Source: Polytrichum commune
Lineage: Eukaryota; Streptophyta; Polytrichopsida; Polytrichales; Polytrichaceae
Length of the DNA: 64,000 nucleotides
Reading direction: 5' to 3'
Assembly (NCBI GenBank): GCA_950295325.1
Contig: OX485808.1
Coordinates: 18,930,527-18,994,526 of the forward strand
The notes under the pieces are model-generated. The model made no database searches, was not told the origin of the DNA, and saw only the letters and a list, made by a program, of their open reading frames with translations. Every line of letters starts with the position of its first letter. Position 1 is the stretch's first letter. This document shows, one piece after another, positions 11,484-22,830 of this stretch. The translations under genes were made by a program, and so were the position numbers.

Positions 11484-12203
11484 ATGAGGAAACCGTTCAT
11501 AATATTTGACCTCAATGGGGTGCTTTGTCATTCCATGCATATCTCCAATAGTGCGTCGAAGGGTCCCTTCCGTAGTCCACAAAACATGGATTACGGCGGA
11601 CAGTTCGATACTCTCATTAACAAGAAGGTTGTACGGGCCCGGCCGGGGTTGAGGTGCTTCCTTCGTGATGTCCTTGGCTTGGCCCATGTCATCATCTGGA
11701 GCTCTATGCTCATGGACAACACGAAGGCCATCGTCAGTTTCCTTTTCCGAGAACTCGCAATGCCATGCTTGCTTCTCGGTCAAGAACACTGCGATGACCT
11801 TTATGACCGTAATGGCAACATTGTACCCAAGGTCGGAGGAGGCCGAGGGCCTCAATTCCTAAAGGTACTGAGGAAGAACCTTTGGGTGGGCGTCCCTATG
11901 TTGGAGGGGGTGCCCCACGGTTGTTGGCCCACCCCGGAGAACACGCTCCTCATTGACGACAGCCCGGCAAAGAGTATTCTCAATCCCCCGGGCAGTTGCA
12001 TATTCCCGGATCCTTGGGAGAGTGATAGAAATGACAACTTTCTAGAATATGAACTAGGACCCTACATTAGGAGGCTTGCCTATCACCCCGGAAGTGTCCC
12101 GGATTTTGTCCTCTCCAACCCCATTGGCAATAGGCCTCTAGGCCCAAGAGATGAGGAATTTAGGAGGTTGTACGGCTATGCCAAACTCAATAAATTAATA
12201 TGA
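11484..12203 (+). CDS. HAD-superfamily phosphatase of the FCP1/NIF (CTD-phosphatase-like) type
   Basis: A single-exon frame of 239 residues. Near the N-terminus FIIFDLNGVLCH matches HAD motif I in the plant FCP1-like form, with the usual second Asp of DxD replaced by Asn. VIIWSSMLMDNTKAI fits motif II with its small hydroxyl residue. NTLLIDDSPAKSI near residue 155 is the DD-containing motif IV. The family dephosphorylates protein Ser/Thr, classically the RNA polymerase II C-terminal domain. With Asn at the general acid/base position, activity may be altered, though plant homologues often carry DLNG. The ATG at 11484 is the first in frame, 372 bp after the gene 1a stop on the same strand. It could be a separate short gene or a downstream coding block of a longer transcript. 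It looks intact. Confidence 0.7.
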   Translation: MRKPFIIFDLNGVLCHSMHISNSASKGPFRSPQNMDYGGQFDTLINKKVVRARPGLRCFLRDVLGLAHVIIWSSMLMDNTKAIVSFLFRELAMPCLLLGQEHCDDLYDRNGNIVPKVGGGRGPQFLKVLRKNLWVGVPMLEGVPHGCWPTPENTLLIDDSPAKSILNPPGSCIFPDPWESDRNDNFLEYELGPYIRRLAYHPGSVPDFVLSNPIGNRPLGPRDEEFRRLYGYAKLNKLI

Positions 12204-12291
12204 GAACTGCTTTTTGGGTTTGTACTTGGACTCTCCATGTTTATATCTAACATTTCTCCCCGTATTTTGTAAATGTATTTTTGTGTCTTAG

Positions 12292-13138
12292 TTGCCTCAC
12301 CAAGCATCCCAAAGTCTCGTCCATGGCATGTGTGCATCTAAACCGGGCCCAAGCTCCCCTTCCATCGGTGTGACCGACATTTCAATGCCTTCACTATTTC
12401 AATTTTCAGCCGTCGATGCCGCCTCTGCTGTTGATTACTCCAAAGACTCGGGGTTTGAAGACGGAGTTGTCGATAGCCCTCCTCCAAAGGTTGCAAAACT
12501 CAATTACGCTCCATCTCCATCTCCATCTCCTCTCTGCAATGAGAAGCACGTTCGAAACCCGCGGTCGACCAGACGCCTTTGTATGGATGAACCCCAAATT
12601 GATGTCCCGGCGTTTACGAGCGTCCCTGTTGTGCTTGTGGCCCCCCTCGATGTCCCAGAAGCTCAAACCACCGCCCCGCACGCCAAGGTGCCCAATTATT
12701 GGCATTCTCAAGTTTTTCCTTCATGATTTCCGTGCATTAGTGCATTTCATATTCTTGGGTTTTTCGGACTTCCATCCGTAAACTTATACTAACCCACGTC
12801 ATTATATGTATTTATGGTCATTGTTTCAGACCCCAATACACATGAATGTGGGCCGTTCATCCTCGACTTCGTCATTGGATAGGCGAACACTGAAGACTGC
12901 TTCTTGCGAGTCTGATCATTGTTTGGCCCTACGGAAGAGTGAAAGACGTTCGGTTTCCCAAACGCATTCGTATTCCACTTATTCGGTAGGGGGTCGGGAA
13001 ATATGGGCAAATGGCACATATTCGGGGTCGACAAATAGACAAGGTTACAGCCGCGGACCCGAGATCTTTAGAGCCATGGAGGCCATGAAAGCAAAAGACC
13101 GTGAAACGGCAGTAAATGCTAATAATAGTATTGCATAA
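12292..13138 (+). CDS. Possible two-exon hypothetical gene
   Basis: Two open stretches, 12292-12726 and about 12829-13138. A CTTAG| acceptor-like sequence precedes the first near 12290. TTTCAG|ACCCCAATAC at about 12829 opens the second, and a TAA near 13136 closes it. The first stretch is Ser/Pro-rich (SPSPSPLC, VDSPPPKVAKL). The second ends EIFRAMEAMKAKDRE. I recognise no domain. No clean donor joins the two: CTCAA|GTTTTT near 12713 is weak. A degenerate palindrome A lies between them. This may be a 3' part of the phosphatase or gene 1a transcript, a small unknown gene, or decayed coding sequence. Confidence 0.25.
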
Positions 13139-13159
13139 ACAAAAGTACTGAGTCGTAAT

Positions 13160-13968
13160 CATGATCCGAACGTATAGGCTATATTAACATACATGTAGTT
13201 GTGGAATTATGTTTCTAGGACTTTCGCCTAATATTGGATATTCCACTTGCATTTTGTACTTCAACCCCTATTCAATAAATATGATATTGATTTTCCATAT
13301 GCAAATGTTTTCATATATCCCATTTTCTTATTTTTATATGTAGTTCCATGCATTTGAGTCTCTTATTTGTTTCTAAAATTGGGAACATAGCATATTTTTA
13401 GTGTTTTCCTTCCTACAAATGTGAAAGCCACGTCCTTAAATAGTCTCAAAATCAACAAAAAGTCTCCAATTACCGAATATAGTGTTTTAAGTGTGAAATC
13501 AATTGGGTTATAAGTTGATAAGGTTGTGATGAGGCCTGAATCTGATTTAAGTGTGAAGTGAGTTTGGGTTATATGTAGCTTAGGTTGTGATTAGGCATGA
13601 ATCTGATTTAAGTGTGAAGTTGTTAAGGCTCATATAAGGCCTGAAATCAAATCTCTTAATGTTAGCTTTATTCAAAATAGTGTGTCTCGGTCCCGAGACA
13701 CCCTTGAGAAGGGTATTAAGTGGGCTGACTTAAGTGTGAAATCAATTGGGTTATAAGTTGATAAGGTTGTGATTAGGCCTGAATCTGATTTAAGTGTGAA
13801 GTGAGTTTGGGTTATATGTTTCTTAGGTTGTAATTGGGCCTGAAATCAGATTTGATTTTGAATTTAGTTCAGGCTAAATGTTACTCAGGTTGTGATTAGG
13901 CGTCAGCTGAATTGTGCATATGCGCTTATTTGAATTCGGGGAGCTTCTATTATATTTTCTTTCCACAG
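13160..13968. repeat. Degenerate about 70-bp direct repeats with one CGG/CCG palindrome, upstream of gene 1b
   Basis: From about 13485 to 13900, units containing ATTTAAGTGTGAAGT, GGGTTATA and GGTTGTGATTAGGC recur five or six times at roughly 67-80 bp spacing. At 13682-13701 a palindrome with arms GTGTCTCGG and CCGAGACAC flanks a TC centre. No coding sequence is visible, so the missing N-terminal part of gene 1b is not found here. 13160-13480 holds nothing recognisable beyond AT-rich DNA. Confidence 0.65.
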
Positions 13969-14965
13969 ATATCCGAGCAGGCTTCTATTATCTATGAAGA
14001 AACAGTGCGTCAAGATAGACTGGTTATCAAGTTTGAAGTACCCAGCGAGCCCTTATCCTTGGTTGCATACATCGAGGATTGTAGAATGAAGTTATGGGAC
14101 AATGCATTCCCCACCTTCTTTTGAGGGCAAGATGCTTTTAACAAAATTCACGAATTTCAGGGCTTCAAAGGAACTGACTTGATTGTGAGAAGAGTACTCT
14201 TTCGGTAAGATTTATCCTTCTCCAACTAGAATTCTTGTATTTGTCATATTGATTTGGTTGTTCACATGGCATGTATTTTGATTGCAAGGTATATAACGAT
14301 GAGGTTTTTTTTAACCCGCAGGTTTTTCAAGTACGAGCTCCTTGCAAAAGGAGCAATAACAAAAGAAGATCTCCCAATATTTCTCTCTACATGGCTTGAC
14401 AGGTCGAACTCAACGTGCATGTTCTCAGCAAATCAGCAGCGGACGTGGTCTACCTCGCATCTCACAGGAGGTGGATGGTACCTCGACTGTGCTCCTAGTT
14501 TCACTCCCTCCTTTGAAACTGAACTTAGGAAGTCGAGGGATGCAGTTGGTGAGTCTTGTGTTGAGATGGTTGATTTCCAGGGCATTGAAGACGAGCACGA
14601 GAGGGCAAAGGCCCTCTCGCGACGTCTAGAAGAAGATAGGAAGAAAACGCTTAAGGTGAAGGAAGCTGAGGAGAAAGCGGCCCAGAAAAATATGGCAAAA
14701 CTCCACAATTCTCTGGAGACGACTAACAAGAGGGGGAAGAAGAAGATGAACCCCCCTCCAGAGCCAGAATGTAAGAGCCCACCTGCGCCTAGTCCTACAC
14801 ATGACTCTGGTTCTCATGCTCCAATTCAGTCTAGAGGAACCAAACGCAATTCCTCCTATGAGCAGTTAAGCCAAGGAATCCCTGTTTTCACATCGGTTGA
14901 GGAGAATGATGGCCAAGTTGGGGAGTGGATTAAAAACTTCTCACTAGAGCAAGTCCTTGGTGGCG

Positions 14966-16714
14966 TGTGAGCCAAAAGGGTGCCCACATTTAGTCTTAGA
15001 CCCTTGAAACGTTAGTTGATGCACTTTGAAGTAGCATGTTACTTCACAAAAATATAAAAAGAGTGAAATGTTAGTCTTAGAAGTACCATGTTGTAAGAGG
15101 CTAGGATGTGAGTTGTTATTGTGTTTTTACCTTCGGAAGGATTTGAGTGAATGAGGATAGGTAAGGAGAACTTGGATTGAGTAGTTAGTGAGTAGGCTAG
15201 TACAAATGGATGGAGACAACCAAAGTGACTCAAGAGGCAAGTGCATTCGAATTGGGATGAATGGAGGATCACATGGAGCGCACAAGTGGACCACCTCATC
15301 ATGGCCACTTAATGGGGAAGGCCCAAGGAAGAATGCAAGGTGGAGGATAAGCAAATTCTCAAAGCACCAATCAAATCACGAGTTAAGCATCGTGGTTTGA
15401 ATTAAGTGGTGAGCGACGATTTGGGAAAGTAAGGGGAGAAAGTTATGGCGGCGGAAAGCGAAGGAGGCTAAGTTTGGGTTGAAGCATCCCAAGTTTGGTA
15501 AAGTGTGGTAGGTAGAAAGCCAAGGCTAGTTAAATGTTCGAATTAGGATCCTTGTTGATCATTTGAGGGAGGAAGACTTAGAAGATAGGATTGGCGCCTA
15601 CTAAGTAGGAGGAAATCTCAAGGGCTTATCGTGAGCCTTGAGGGTGCTCACCCCCTCAAGCTTACTATATAATCCCTCATTCTTCCCTCACTCATCCTCT
15701 CTTTCCTTTGTGCTCCAAGGCACCCCACGAGTTATAAGTGTGGGTGTGGGAAGCCATATTGGAGCACATGTGTGTGCTTAGTTTTTAGTTTGAGAGCCAA
15801 GGCTTGTTAGCCTTGAAGAGGGCTTGACCTCTTGGTAGAATTAGTGTTGACGTGAAGGATTTTAAAGTTAATTCATGATTCCAATTTGTGGTACTTTAAG
15901 TTCATGTTTTGAATACACGTGGTTGCAAGTTCCATGTTTAAGAGTTGAGCACTTGATGTTGTGATGAGTGCAAAAATATACTTGTGTGGATTAGTTAGTC
16001 TTAGTGAAGTTAGGAAATTCTCTCTCCCCCTCTCCTCTCTAGGATTTTAGGATTTTAGGATTAGAGAAGAATTGTGTGATTAGAAAGGGGTTGTTAGTAG
16101 AATTAGGGAAATTAGGTAGGAAGATTAGTTAAGGGCTTGAATAATTAGTGAGGTAGTTGGGGATTACAACTACAAAGTTGTGGGTTCATGAAGGAGCTGG
16201 GTTTATGAAGGAGCTGGGTTTGTTTAGTAAGAAAGTAAAGAGCTGGGTTTATGAAGGAGCTGGGTTTGTTTAGTTAGAAGCTAAGAAGCTGGGTTTATGA
16301 AGGAGCTGGGTTTATGTAATTAGAAAGTAAAGAGATGGGTTCATGAAGGAGCTTAGTAGATAGCCTACCTAATTAGCTCATAGACAAGTAGTTAGTTACA
16401 TTATGCTAGTTAGTGTTATGTGTGGCTTTCACAAGTAAATGTATTTGAGATTGACTATAGAGAATAGTGTTTTTTTTAACACTTGCATTCTCTCTTTAAA
16501 AATAAACCACGTGCACAACTTAATGGAGAATGTGGAGCACTCTCGCGATGGCAAGACAAAGGAAGCAAAGACCAAAGTTAAATCCAAGACCACTTGAAGG
16601 GTGAACCTTGCACTATGGACTCATCCAAGTCCAAATCCAATACCGCGGAGGAATGTGAGCCCAAACCCACTACTCGGACTACGGACGCTTAAGGGTGGGG
16701 GGTTTGGCCTCACA
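14966..16714. mobile_element. Solo LTR inserted in a gene 1b exon (TSD TGGCG)
   Basis: A 1,749-bp unit bounded by TGTGAGCC ... GGCCTCACA (TG...CA ends with a short inverted repeat) and flanked by the exact 5-bp duplication TGGCG at 14961-14965 and 16715-16719. It contains a TATA-like ACTATATAATCCC near 15665 and no internal coding domain, so it is best read as a solo LTR of a Ty3- or copia-type retrotransposon. The strand is suggested as + by the TATA position. The TSD is still perfect, which argues against great age. It interrupts the host exon 14322-16772. Confidence 0.85.
16190..16350. repeat. Minisatellite inside the solo LTR
   Basis: Units of about 57-60 bp built on GAGCTGGGTTTATGAAGGA and TTTAGTTAGAAAGTAAAGA repeat about three times, each containing the GAGCTGGGTTTATGAAGGAG motif. 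It lies wholly within the element at 14966-16714. Confidence 0.75.
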
Positions 16715-18639
16715 TGGCGACACGGGCAGCTTGAGTCCATTATATGACGAGTTAAAGAGCTTCATTTCTAAGGTACCATACTGCTCAACAACTTTGCTTT
16801 GTTTATGTTTTCATTCAATTCTAATTCTCAAGCTGCGGAGTCTCATGAATGAGTTCTCAAGTTTCTTTCAATCATTCGTAGGTCATCATTCTCATTACAA
16901 TGCCATCCAACACATTTCTTTGTTAGTTTTCATTGTATGAAAACTTCAGCACTTCCTTAAGTCGTTGACTTCTATCTGTTTTTGTATGTTATATGCGATT
17001 TCATTACATACACATCTCCTTCTCATGTATTTGATCTCGAAGTCAAGTAATTGATTCACATTAATTCAGAACGGTGTCAAGTTAGAATGTGTGCAATCTT
17101 TGATTTTCTTGTCGGAGTTTTGATAAATTTATTTTCATGCGCAGCACTCAAGTGACAAAGGCCGACACTACAAAGGATCTGCTGCGGAAGTACCCTGTGT
17201 GGACTTGATTCTTGCAGATCTTCCAGAGGGCCTTCCTGTTCCAGGAATTTCGAATCCACCTTCGTCTATTCCCGCCTGGAACATAGAACCTGAGGATTGG
17301 TTTCAAACAATCTTTGATTTCGCAGACCATCACCTCCAAGACGATGGGGCGATAATTTTGTTCCATCCTTTTCGAATGTCTACAAAGTCAATCATTCTTG
17401 GGCACTGTTCCACGTATGGATTTGCTGTTCGCAAAGAGTGGTGGGGGATGAACAAGCTTCATCTGACTTCACCAATTAATCCAGTCTTGACTGTGAGTTC
17501 ATTTTATGATATGACTTATTGCTAATTTGATTGATAGATGTATCTTATGTTATTAATCTTGTGAAACTAATCTTCCATTTCATTTGCTAGAATGTGCTTA
17601 ATGATTTTTATCTTATTTCGTAAGTAAAGTAATTAATTGTTTTTGTAATCTGCAGACCATGAGGTTTGGAATAACTTTAGTTGTGAGGAGCATTCCGGAG
17701 GTGCGTGCTTCCAGATTTTGCTTTCAACACATCCCTACACTAGACCGTCACGGGGTTGATGTGGCACGGGATGACATTCTCCAGAACCTGGTGTCAAGGG
17801 AGGATCAGTTAATGGATGGATCCACCCCTTGGCGTGGTCCTCGCAAAAAATCCCTCGCCCTTATACAGATGCTCATTCAGGCATCTTCTTCACCCGGGGA
17901 TATTGTTCTAGACTGCTCTACAACTACGGGTACGTTGAACATGTCTTCATGTTTAAGTAAATAACCGTTGACCATTTCATGTTAATTAATTTTTATGTTG
18001 TTTGAGAACTGAATTTCATTGTTTTCTTATTTTGCAGGAGTTTCTATTCATGCGTGCCGCAATGCGAACCGTCACATTGCGGCATTAGAGGCTGACAAGG
18101 CAATTTTTGAAGCCTTGATCGCTCCTCTAATTCGATCTGCTTCGGCCATAGAAGTGAAATCAAGAGATGTTGTCATGTCAGAGGATCCAGATAGCGAAAT
18201 CATTGTTGTTCAGAAGATCATGAAGAAGTCAAGGTTTAGTAAGTGAGTATAGCTACTATTTCTACTACTAGTGATATATTTTCTTATTTGCTTTCATATG
18301 AGGCGGTTTTATGACCATGTTGCCATTTGCATTTGCAGAAGCGGTAATTTGAGATACCCTTATCACCGCGCTTTTTTTTGTGACCCTAAGTTCTATCCAA
18401 GCCCTCCAAAGTCATGGCGGCTCCCTTCATACGCAAATGACGTTGCCAATGAATTAGCGGAAGGTTCATATCGTACTTTTAGACCTAAGGAGTTGATGCT
18501 AAGCGGTATAGAGTATGTTGATTTAGAAGCTGTTGAGTTTGAGGATGAAGGTTCTTCAGATGCAGATAGTACAGATTCTAAAGTCTCTGTAGCATTATCT
18601 GATAATTGTGATTTCGATTATATGTCTTAGGTAGAATTT

Positions 18640-20023
18640 TGTGTCTTATTGCTTGTATAATAATATATTTTTGCATTTGATTGTTAATTGTCCGTTTAGT
18701 GCGGTAATCTTCATGGTTTTCCTTGGACAGTGAATTATATTTTGTAATGCCTTCTTACACTCTTACCCTACACCCTCCTTGCACTTATTATTCAATAAGA
18801 CATAGAGGTAAACTACCTCATTATCCACCATAGCATCATCCATGTCACAAAATTCAAAACAAAACCCAAAAAACATAAAGAAATGTAGTTGTAAAAATAT
18901 AGATCAAAACATGAAACAAAGACTAAGGAAAACTAAACCAAAAAATTAAAGATGATAAGTATAGAATATCAATACGTTTTTTAGAATTACAAAAAATAAG
19001 AAGATAGACTGGAAGAAGAATGGAAGAATAAAAAAATCAGAAGATAGAATGGAAGAATAATGGAATAACCCAAAAAAGGCTTGTGCATAAAATATGGACA
19101 TCATCCTATGTTTTTGGTTCAAATCAAACATCAAACCCCAAGAAATCCGAGGCCATATCCAAAGTGGCCACTCCCACATGAAATCTGAACCACTTGGCAT
19201 GCCGAAACTCAACCTGAAACCAATGATTTCATGTCAAATTTATGGAGTCAGGTTGAATGTAGCTAAGCATGAAATCCAAACATGGCATGCCCACATTCAA
19301 CCGGAAACCATAAACTTTAATTCACCCTAAACATAAAGCCCCTAGGCCTTGTCCAAAGTGGCCATGCCGAGACCGAACATGAAATCTAAGCCATTGGGCA
19401 TGTCGATACCCAAATTGATACCAATGATTCGATTTCAAATTTATGGAGTCAGGTTGAATGTAGCTAGACATGAAACCCAAACATGGCATGCCTACATTCC
19501 ATTTGAAATCATAAACTTGACCTCAAATCAAACAGCAAACCCCAAGGCCAACAGACCTCGGATCCGAGGCCTTCTGCAAAGTAGCCCCTCCACTTGAAAT
19601 GCCGAGACCCACCCAGAAACCACCAACTTTATACACAATCAGAATTTAGGGGCTCAAGCCATGAGGCCTCGGGTCCGAGGCCTTCTCCCAGTGGGACTTC
19701 ATCCACCTCAAATGACAACCTGTAACCATCCGAGACCCATTCCCAACCTACAAACCTTATACCCAATCTGAAATGATACCGCAGCCATGAGGCCTCGGAT
19801 CCGAGGCCTTCTCCCAATGGGACTTAATCGACCTCAAATGACATCCTGTAACCATCCGAGAGCCATTCCCAACCTACAAACCTTATAAGAGAAGGTGCAA
19901 GCAAATACAGTATAGGTTCATCAACCACGGTTATAGGTTCTTTTTGTCAATAAAATTGTCAATAAATATTTCAAAAGTTAGCTCTACACCGCGGTCATAG
20001 GGCATGTTTCACCACACAAAATT
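18640..20023. repeat. Tandem repeats carrying GGCCTCGGATCCGAGGCC palindromes, 3' of gene 1b
   Basis: 18640-19080 is AT-rich with nothing recognisable. From about 19080 to 19890 there are degenerate tandem units. Two longer units (about 200 bp; shared TTTATGGAGTCAGGTTGAATG at 19240 and 19440) are followed by units of about 132 bp (shared CCATTCCCAACCTACAAACC). Palindromes with the core CCTCGGATCCGAGG occur near 19556, 19664 (one change) and 19793. They lie just downstream of the gene 1b stop at 18630. No coding sequence was seen. Confidence 0.75.
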
Positions 20024-22830
20024 TCAATATTCTAGAAAACTCACCACTCGCAAAATAGCTTTTCCCATTTTCTGTTGTAACAGGTGATTCGCGTCTTGTG
20101 GAGCGATGTGGCGACGTGTTCGATTTTTTTTGGTGGCAGACTGTTGTTGAGGTGCCGCTTCAGACTGGCTTCGGAGGAGCTCTGTCGCCGCTTCTTCTTC
20201 GGCGATTGGTTGGGTGGCTTCGGCGATCTGGTTACTACTGTTTTCTAAAGCTGTCGCAACCCTTGCTAGCTCCCTTAACAATCTTGCCAATTTTCGTTTC
20301 TAGCAAAGGTTACGAGCGCTAACCATTCGCATTCCGCCATGCTAATGGATAGCTCCTCTTACCCCGGACCAATAGTTCATAGGAGGGAACCAACCCTCCT
20401 ACTTTGCTTTCGAGACTCACCCCTTAATCGGTAACCCATTTCCCCAATGTGGACTTCCATCCATGGAAGTCCAATCCTATGTTGATCATCGCGTTGCCGG
20501 AGCAACACTACAACAACCCGAAGCATACTAGGCAACTATGGCCTCACAATAGGCCAAAGCCCATGGAGGCCTTGCCGTTCGGCCTCGGGTGGGTGAGGCC
20601 ACACCACCTCACCCATATAAGTCTCTAGGACTTCACGCGGGGCCCCTACCCCACCGTCAACCAACCTCTTGTCTCTCTACCAAGAGTTGGGGCTAAGTGG
20701 ACATTTTCCCTTAGCTGCTGGGCCTAGAACCCCCCCTGCAGCTTCAGACCATCATAACTTCCTTGTATGATGTCTGATCATAACCACCAACCACTCCATC
20801 TTCATCTACGTTTCACGTAGATGCCGATGGACTCCTCACTTGCCCCATTCGGGCAAGTATTGAGGAAGTTATGCCTGTTTGAACCTTGGCAGTCCCGGGA
20901 ATCACTCCCAGGCACTGCTGTACCAGGGCGCTGTCCCGGGACAGCGCCCCACTCAAATGGCCATAACTCCTAGCTCACACCTCCGATTGAGGTGTTCTTG
21001 AGCATTGTAGAATCACCACGCCATGAGCTACGCATAGCTTTTGGCTTCACCCTCATGCCTCCTAGTCTCCGTGGGTGGGGGCGTTCCCAACGCCCGGGGC
21101 CCTCACCCACACTAGGATCACTTGGGCCCTCTCACCAACGGCGCCACAAGTCCCGGGTGTCACTCCGGGGTCCCCCTTGTGCCCATGGTGTTTCGGCCAC
21201 TCCTCATGGAGAGGTGCGCGACAAAAGCGTTGTGTGTTGATTGTAGGGGCTCCGATTTCTGGCGAAGTCGGAATGTTTCTTCTGGTTCGATGACCATTTG
21301 TGCATCCCCTGTAGTCGCCTTATGGAGTGCAGGCTTGCGGTGCTGAAGTCGATTAGCTTCGGCCTCGACTGCTGCTGCAATTTTGTCTTGAATTCTGCTG
21401 GGATCTGCTGCTTGTTTTTGTAAGGTTTGGGCTTGGCCTCGGAAGAGTTCCTGTTGAGATTTATGCCCTGTAGTCTTAGTAATCAGAGGATGGTGGTCCT
21501 CTGCGGAGACAATTTTGTTATGTAATCCCCAATCTTGGATTTGTAATTTTGAAGGCTCTGTTTGTGAGTTGGGAGTAGTGTGGTTCAAATCTGCAATGAT
21601 TCTCTGCTTGCTTTGAACTGGAGTCAGATGTGCTCTATCTGCACTGAGTAGCTGCTGTTATCCCTTGCTGGTTGAGTTCAAAATATCTGTGATCCAATTC
21701 TCCAGCAGGTTGGTGGTGTTTCGAAATTCTTGTAGAATATTGCTCAACGGTGCTAAGTCTGTTTGCAGTGTGCCATTCTCCACTGTGCTTATAAGCACAC
21801 TTTTGTTTAATGTAGGCTCCTTTGCTACACTCAAGGTTTTGGGTATTTCTTGTTTCTTGGATGAGTCTGGTTTAACATGTAAGGGGTTTCCTAAATCAAT
21901 AATGATGCTAGGAGCTGGTATTGGTTTAGCCATGGCTGGTCCGGCTATGGCCACCAAAATCTGTGGAGGTTCTTTTGTTTTTGATGTTTCCCCTGTGGTG
22001 AGTTCCATTGGTTGGGTTTTCCTCTTTTTGGAAATTGGTTCCTCTATTAATTCCGAAGGCATAAGAATGCTGGCCTCTATTTCTTGCTGGACTGTAAGTA
22101 ATCCTTCACTAATTAGAATCATGGTAAGTGGGGGTCCCACTAGTGTCTTCAAACTAGTAGTCTTATCCTTGTATAGTGCCTCTTTGAGAGTGATGAATTC
22201 CGTTTTGATGTATGCATAGAACAATGCAGGCCAATCAACTTCTCTTCCATTTAGAGCATCTTGTATGTGCACTACTGCTGTGCATGGTATTGTATTGGCA
22301 CTGGTTCTTAGTAAAAACAATGAGTTGAAAAACTTGAGAGGTTTTCTTGCCTCAAGAATTGTGCAGTCGTTAATCTTGCATGTTCCAATCTTGGTCTTCA
22401 TTTTCTCCTTGATGTTGGGAAATATGTCTGCTGCATGTACCCTTGGCGTCCCTGGCTCCCTCTTGGCGATGAATGTGTTGAGAAAAAATACTCCTTTCAT
22501 TGTCTGCCTCCATCCCTTGCTGAAAATCAGAATCGTGTGTCCATTGAGTCTTGTTTGCATTGTGTCCACATCTAAATTGGTAATCACCTCTTGTATGACA
22601 CTTGCATTCATAATCTCCCATGTGACTCTTGTAATGAATCGATCTAACCCTATAAGCTGTAAGAAGGTTTCTTCTTCTCTACTCGGTTCGTAATCCAAAA
22701 CACCCATATTTGTGCTAAATGTAATATCTGCAATGGACCTTGTCATTGCTGCCTTTCCCTTCTCTTTGGCGGTTAAGCCCATTGTGACTCTTCCTAATCC
22801 AATCCCCCAAAAGCTAATTGTTTCTATCAA
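20024..22830 (-). other. Accessory ORF downstream of integrase in the Tat-like fossil
   Basis: A long frame of about 390 residues (22830 to 21658), followed by more Gln/Ala-rich low-complexity coding-like sequence on both sides of solo LTR 20252-21223. It has no recognised domain. It starts with a moderately hydrophobic segment (ISFWGIGLGRVTMGL), has basic KKRKTQP in the middle and ends Ser/Thr/Asn-rich. It lies 3' of integrase, where some plant Ty3 groups carry extra ORFs. It does not look like an envelope protein, since no clear membrane anchor is visible. Fossil; it looks broken. Confidence 0.5.
20252..21223 (-). mobile_element. Solo LTR A of the chromovirus family (TSD AAAGC)
   Basis: 972 bp beginning TGTCGCAACCC and ending GTGCGCGACA, with exact flanking AAAGC at 20247-20251 and 21224-21228. 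It is nearly identical by eye (about five differences) to the left LTR of the nested element at 28130, and shares the internal palindrome GCGCTGTCCCGGGACAGCGC. It lies inside the accessory ORF of the Tat-like fossil. The strand follows the orientation of the full-length copy. Confidence 0.95.

Larger units (their letters stand above)
13969..18630 (+). pseudogene. Gene 1b: methyltransferase-like paralogue, exon split by a solo LTR
   Basis: Exons 13969-14204, 14322-16772 (LTR inside), 17145-17492, 17656-17939, 18038-18242 and 18339-18630 have GT-AG borders and matching phases, so the 3' half is well preserved. Order: a small domain ending IVRRVLFR; GGGWYLDCAPSFTPSF; a charged coiled-coil stretch; VDLILADLPEG where a beta-class methylase has DPPY; EWWGMNKLHL; and GDIVLDCSTTTG at the SAM-loop position. 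DLPE lacks the catalytic aromatic residue and CSTTTG replaces FxGxG, so catalysis is doubtful. Exon 13969-14204 contains an in-frame TGA at 14122-14124. The solo LTR at 14966-16714 stops the next exon within two codons of its left edge. No ParB-like part was found upstream. Gene 2 is homologous exon by exon. Whether a shortened product is made from 17145-18630 is unknown. Confidence 0.7.

Noticed and set aside
13969-14204. Selenocysteine reading of the TGA in gene 1b
   Set aside because: Land plants lack the selenocysteine machinery, no SECIS-like element was seen, and the stop is not at the same codon as in gene 2.
6699-18630. One giant gene joining 1a and 1b
   Set aside because: Each part has its own methylase-like motif I region, and a phosphatase gene lies between, so two paralogues are more likely.
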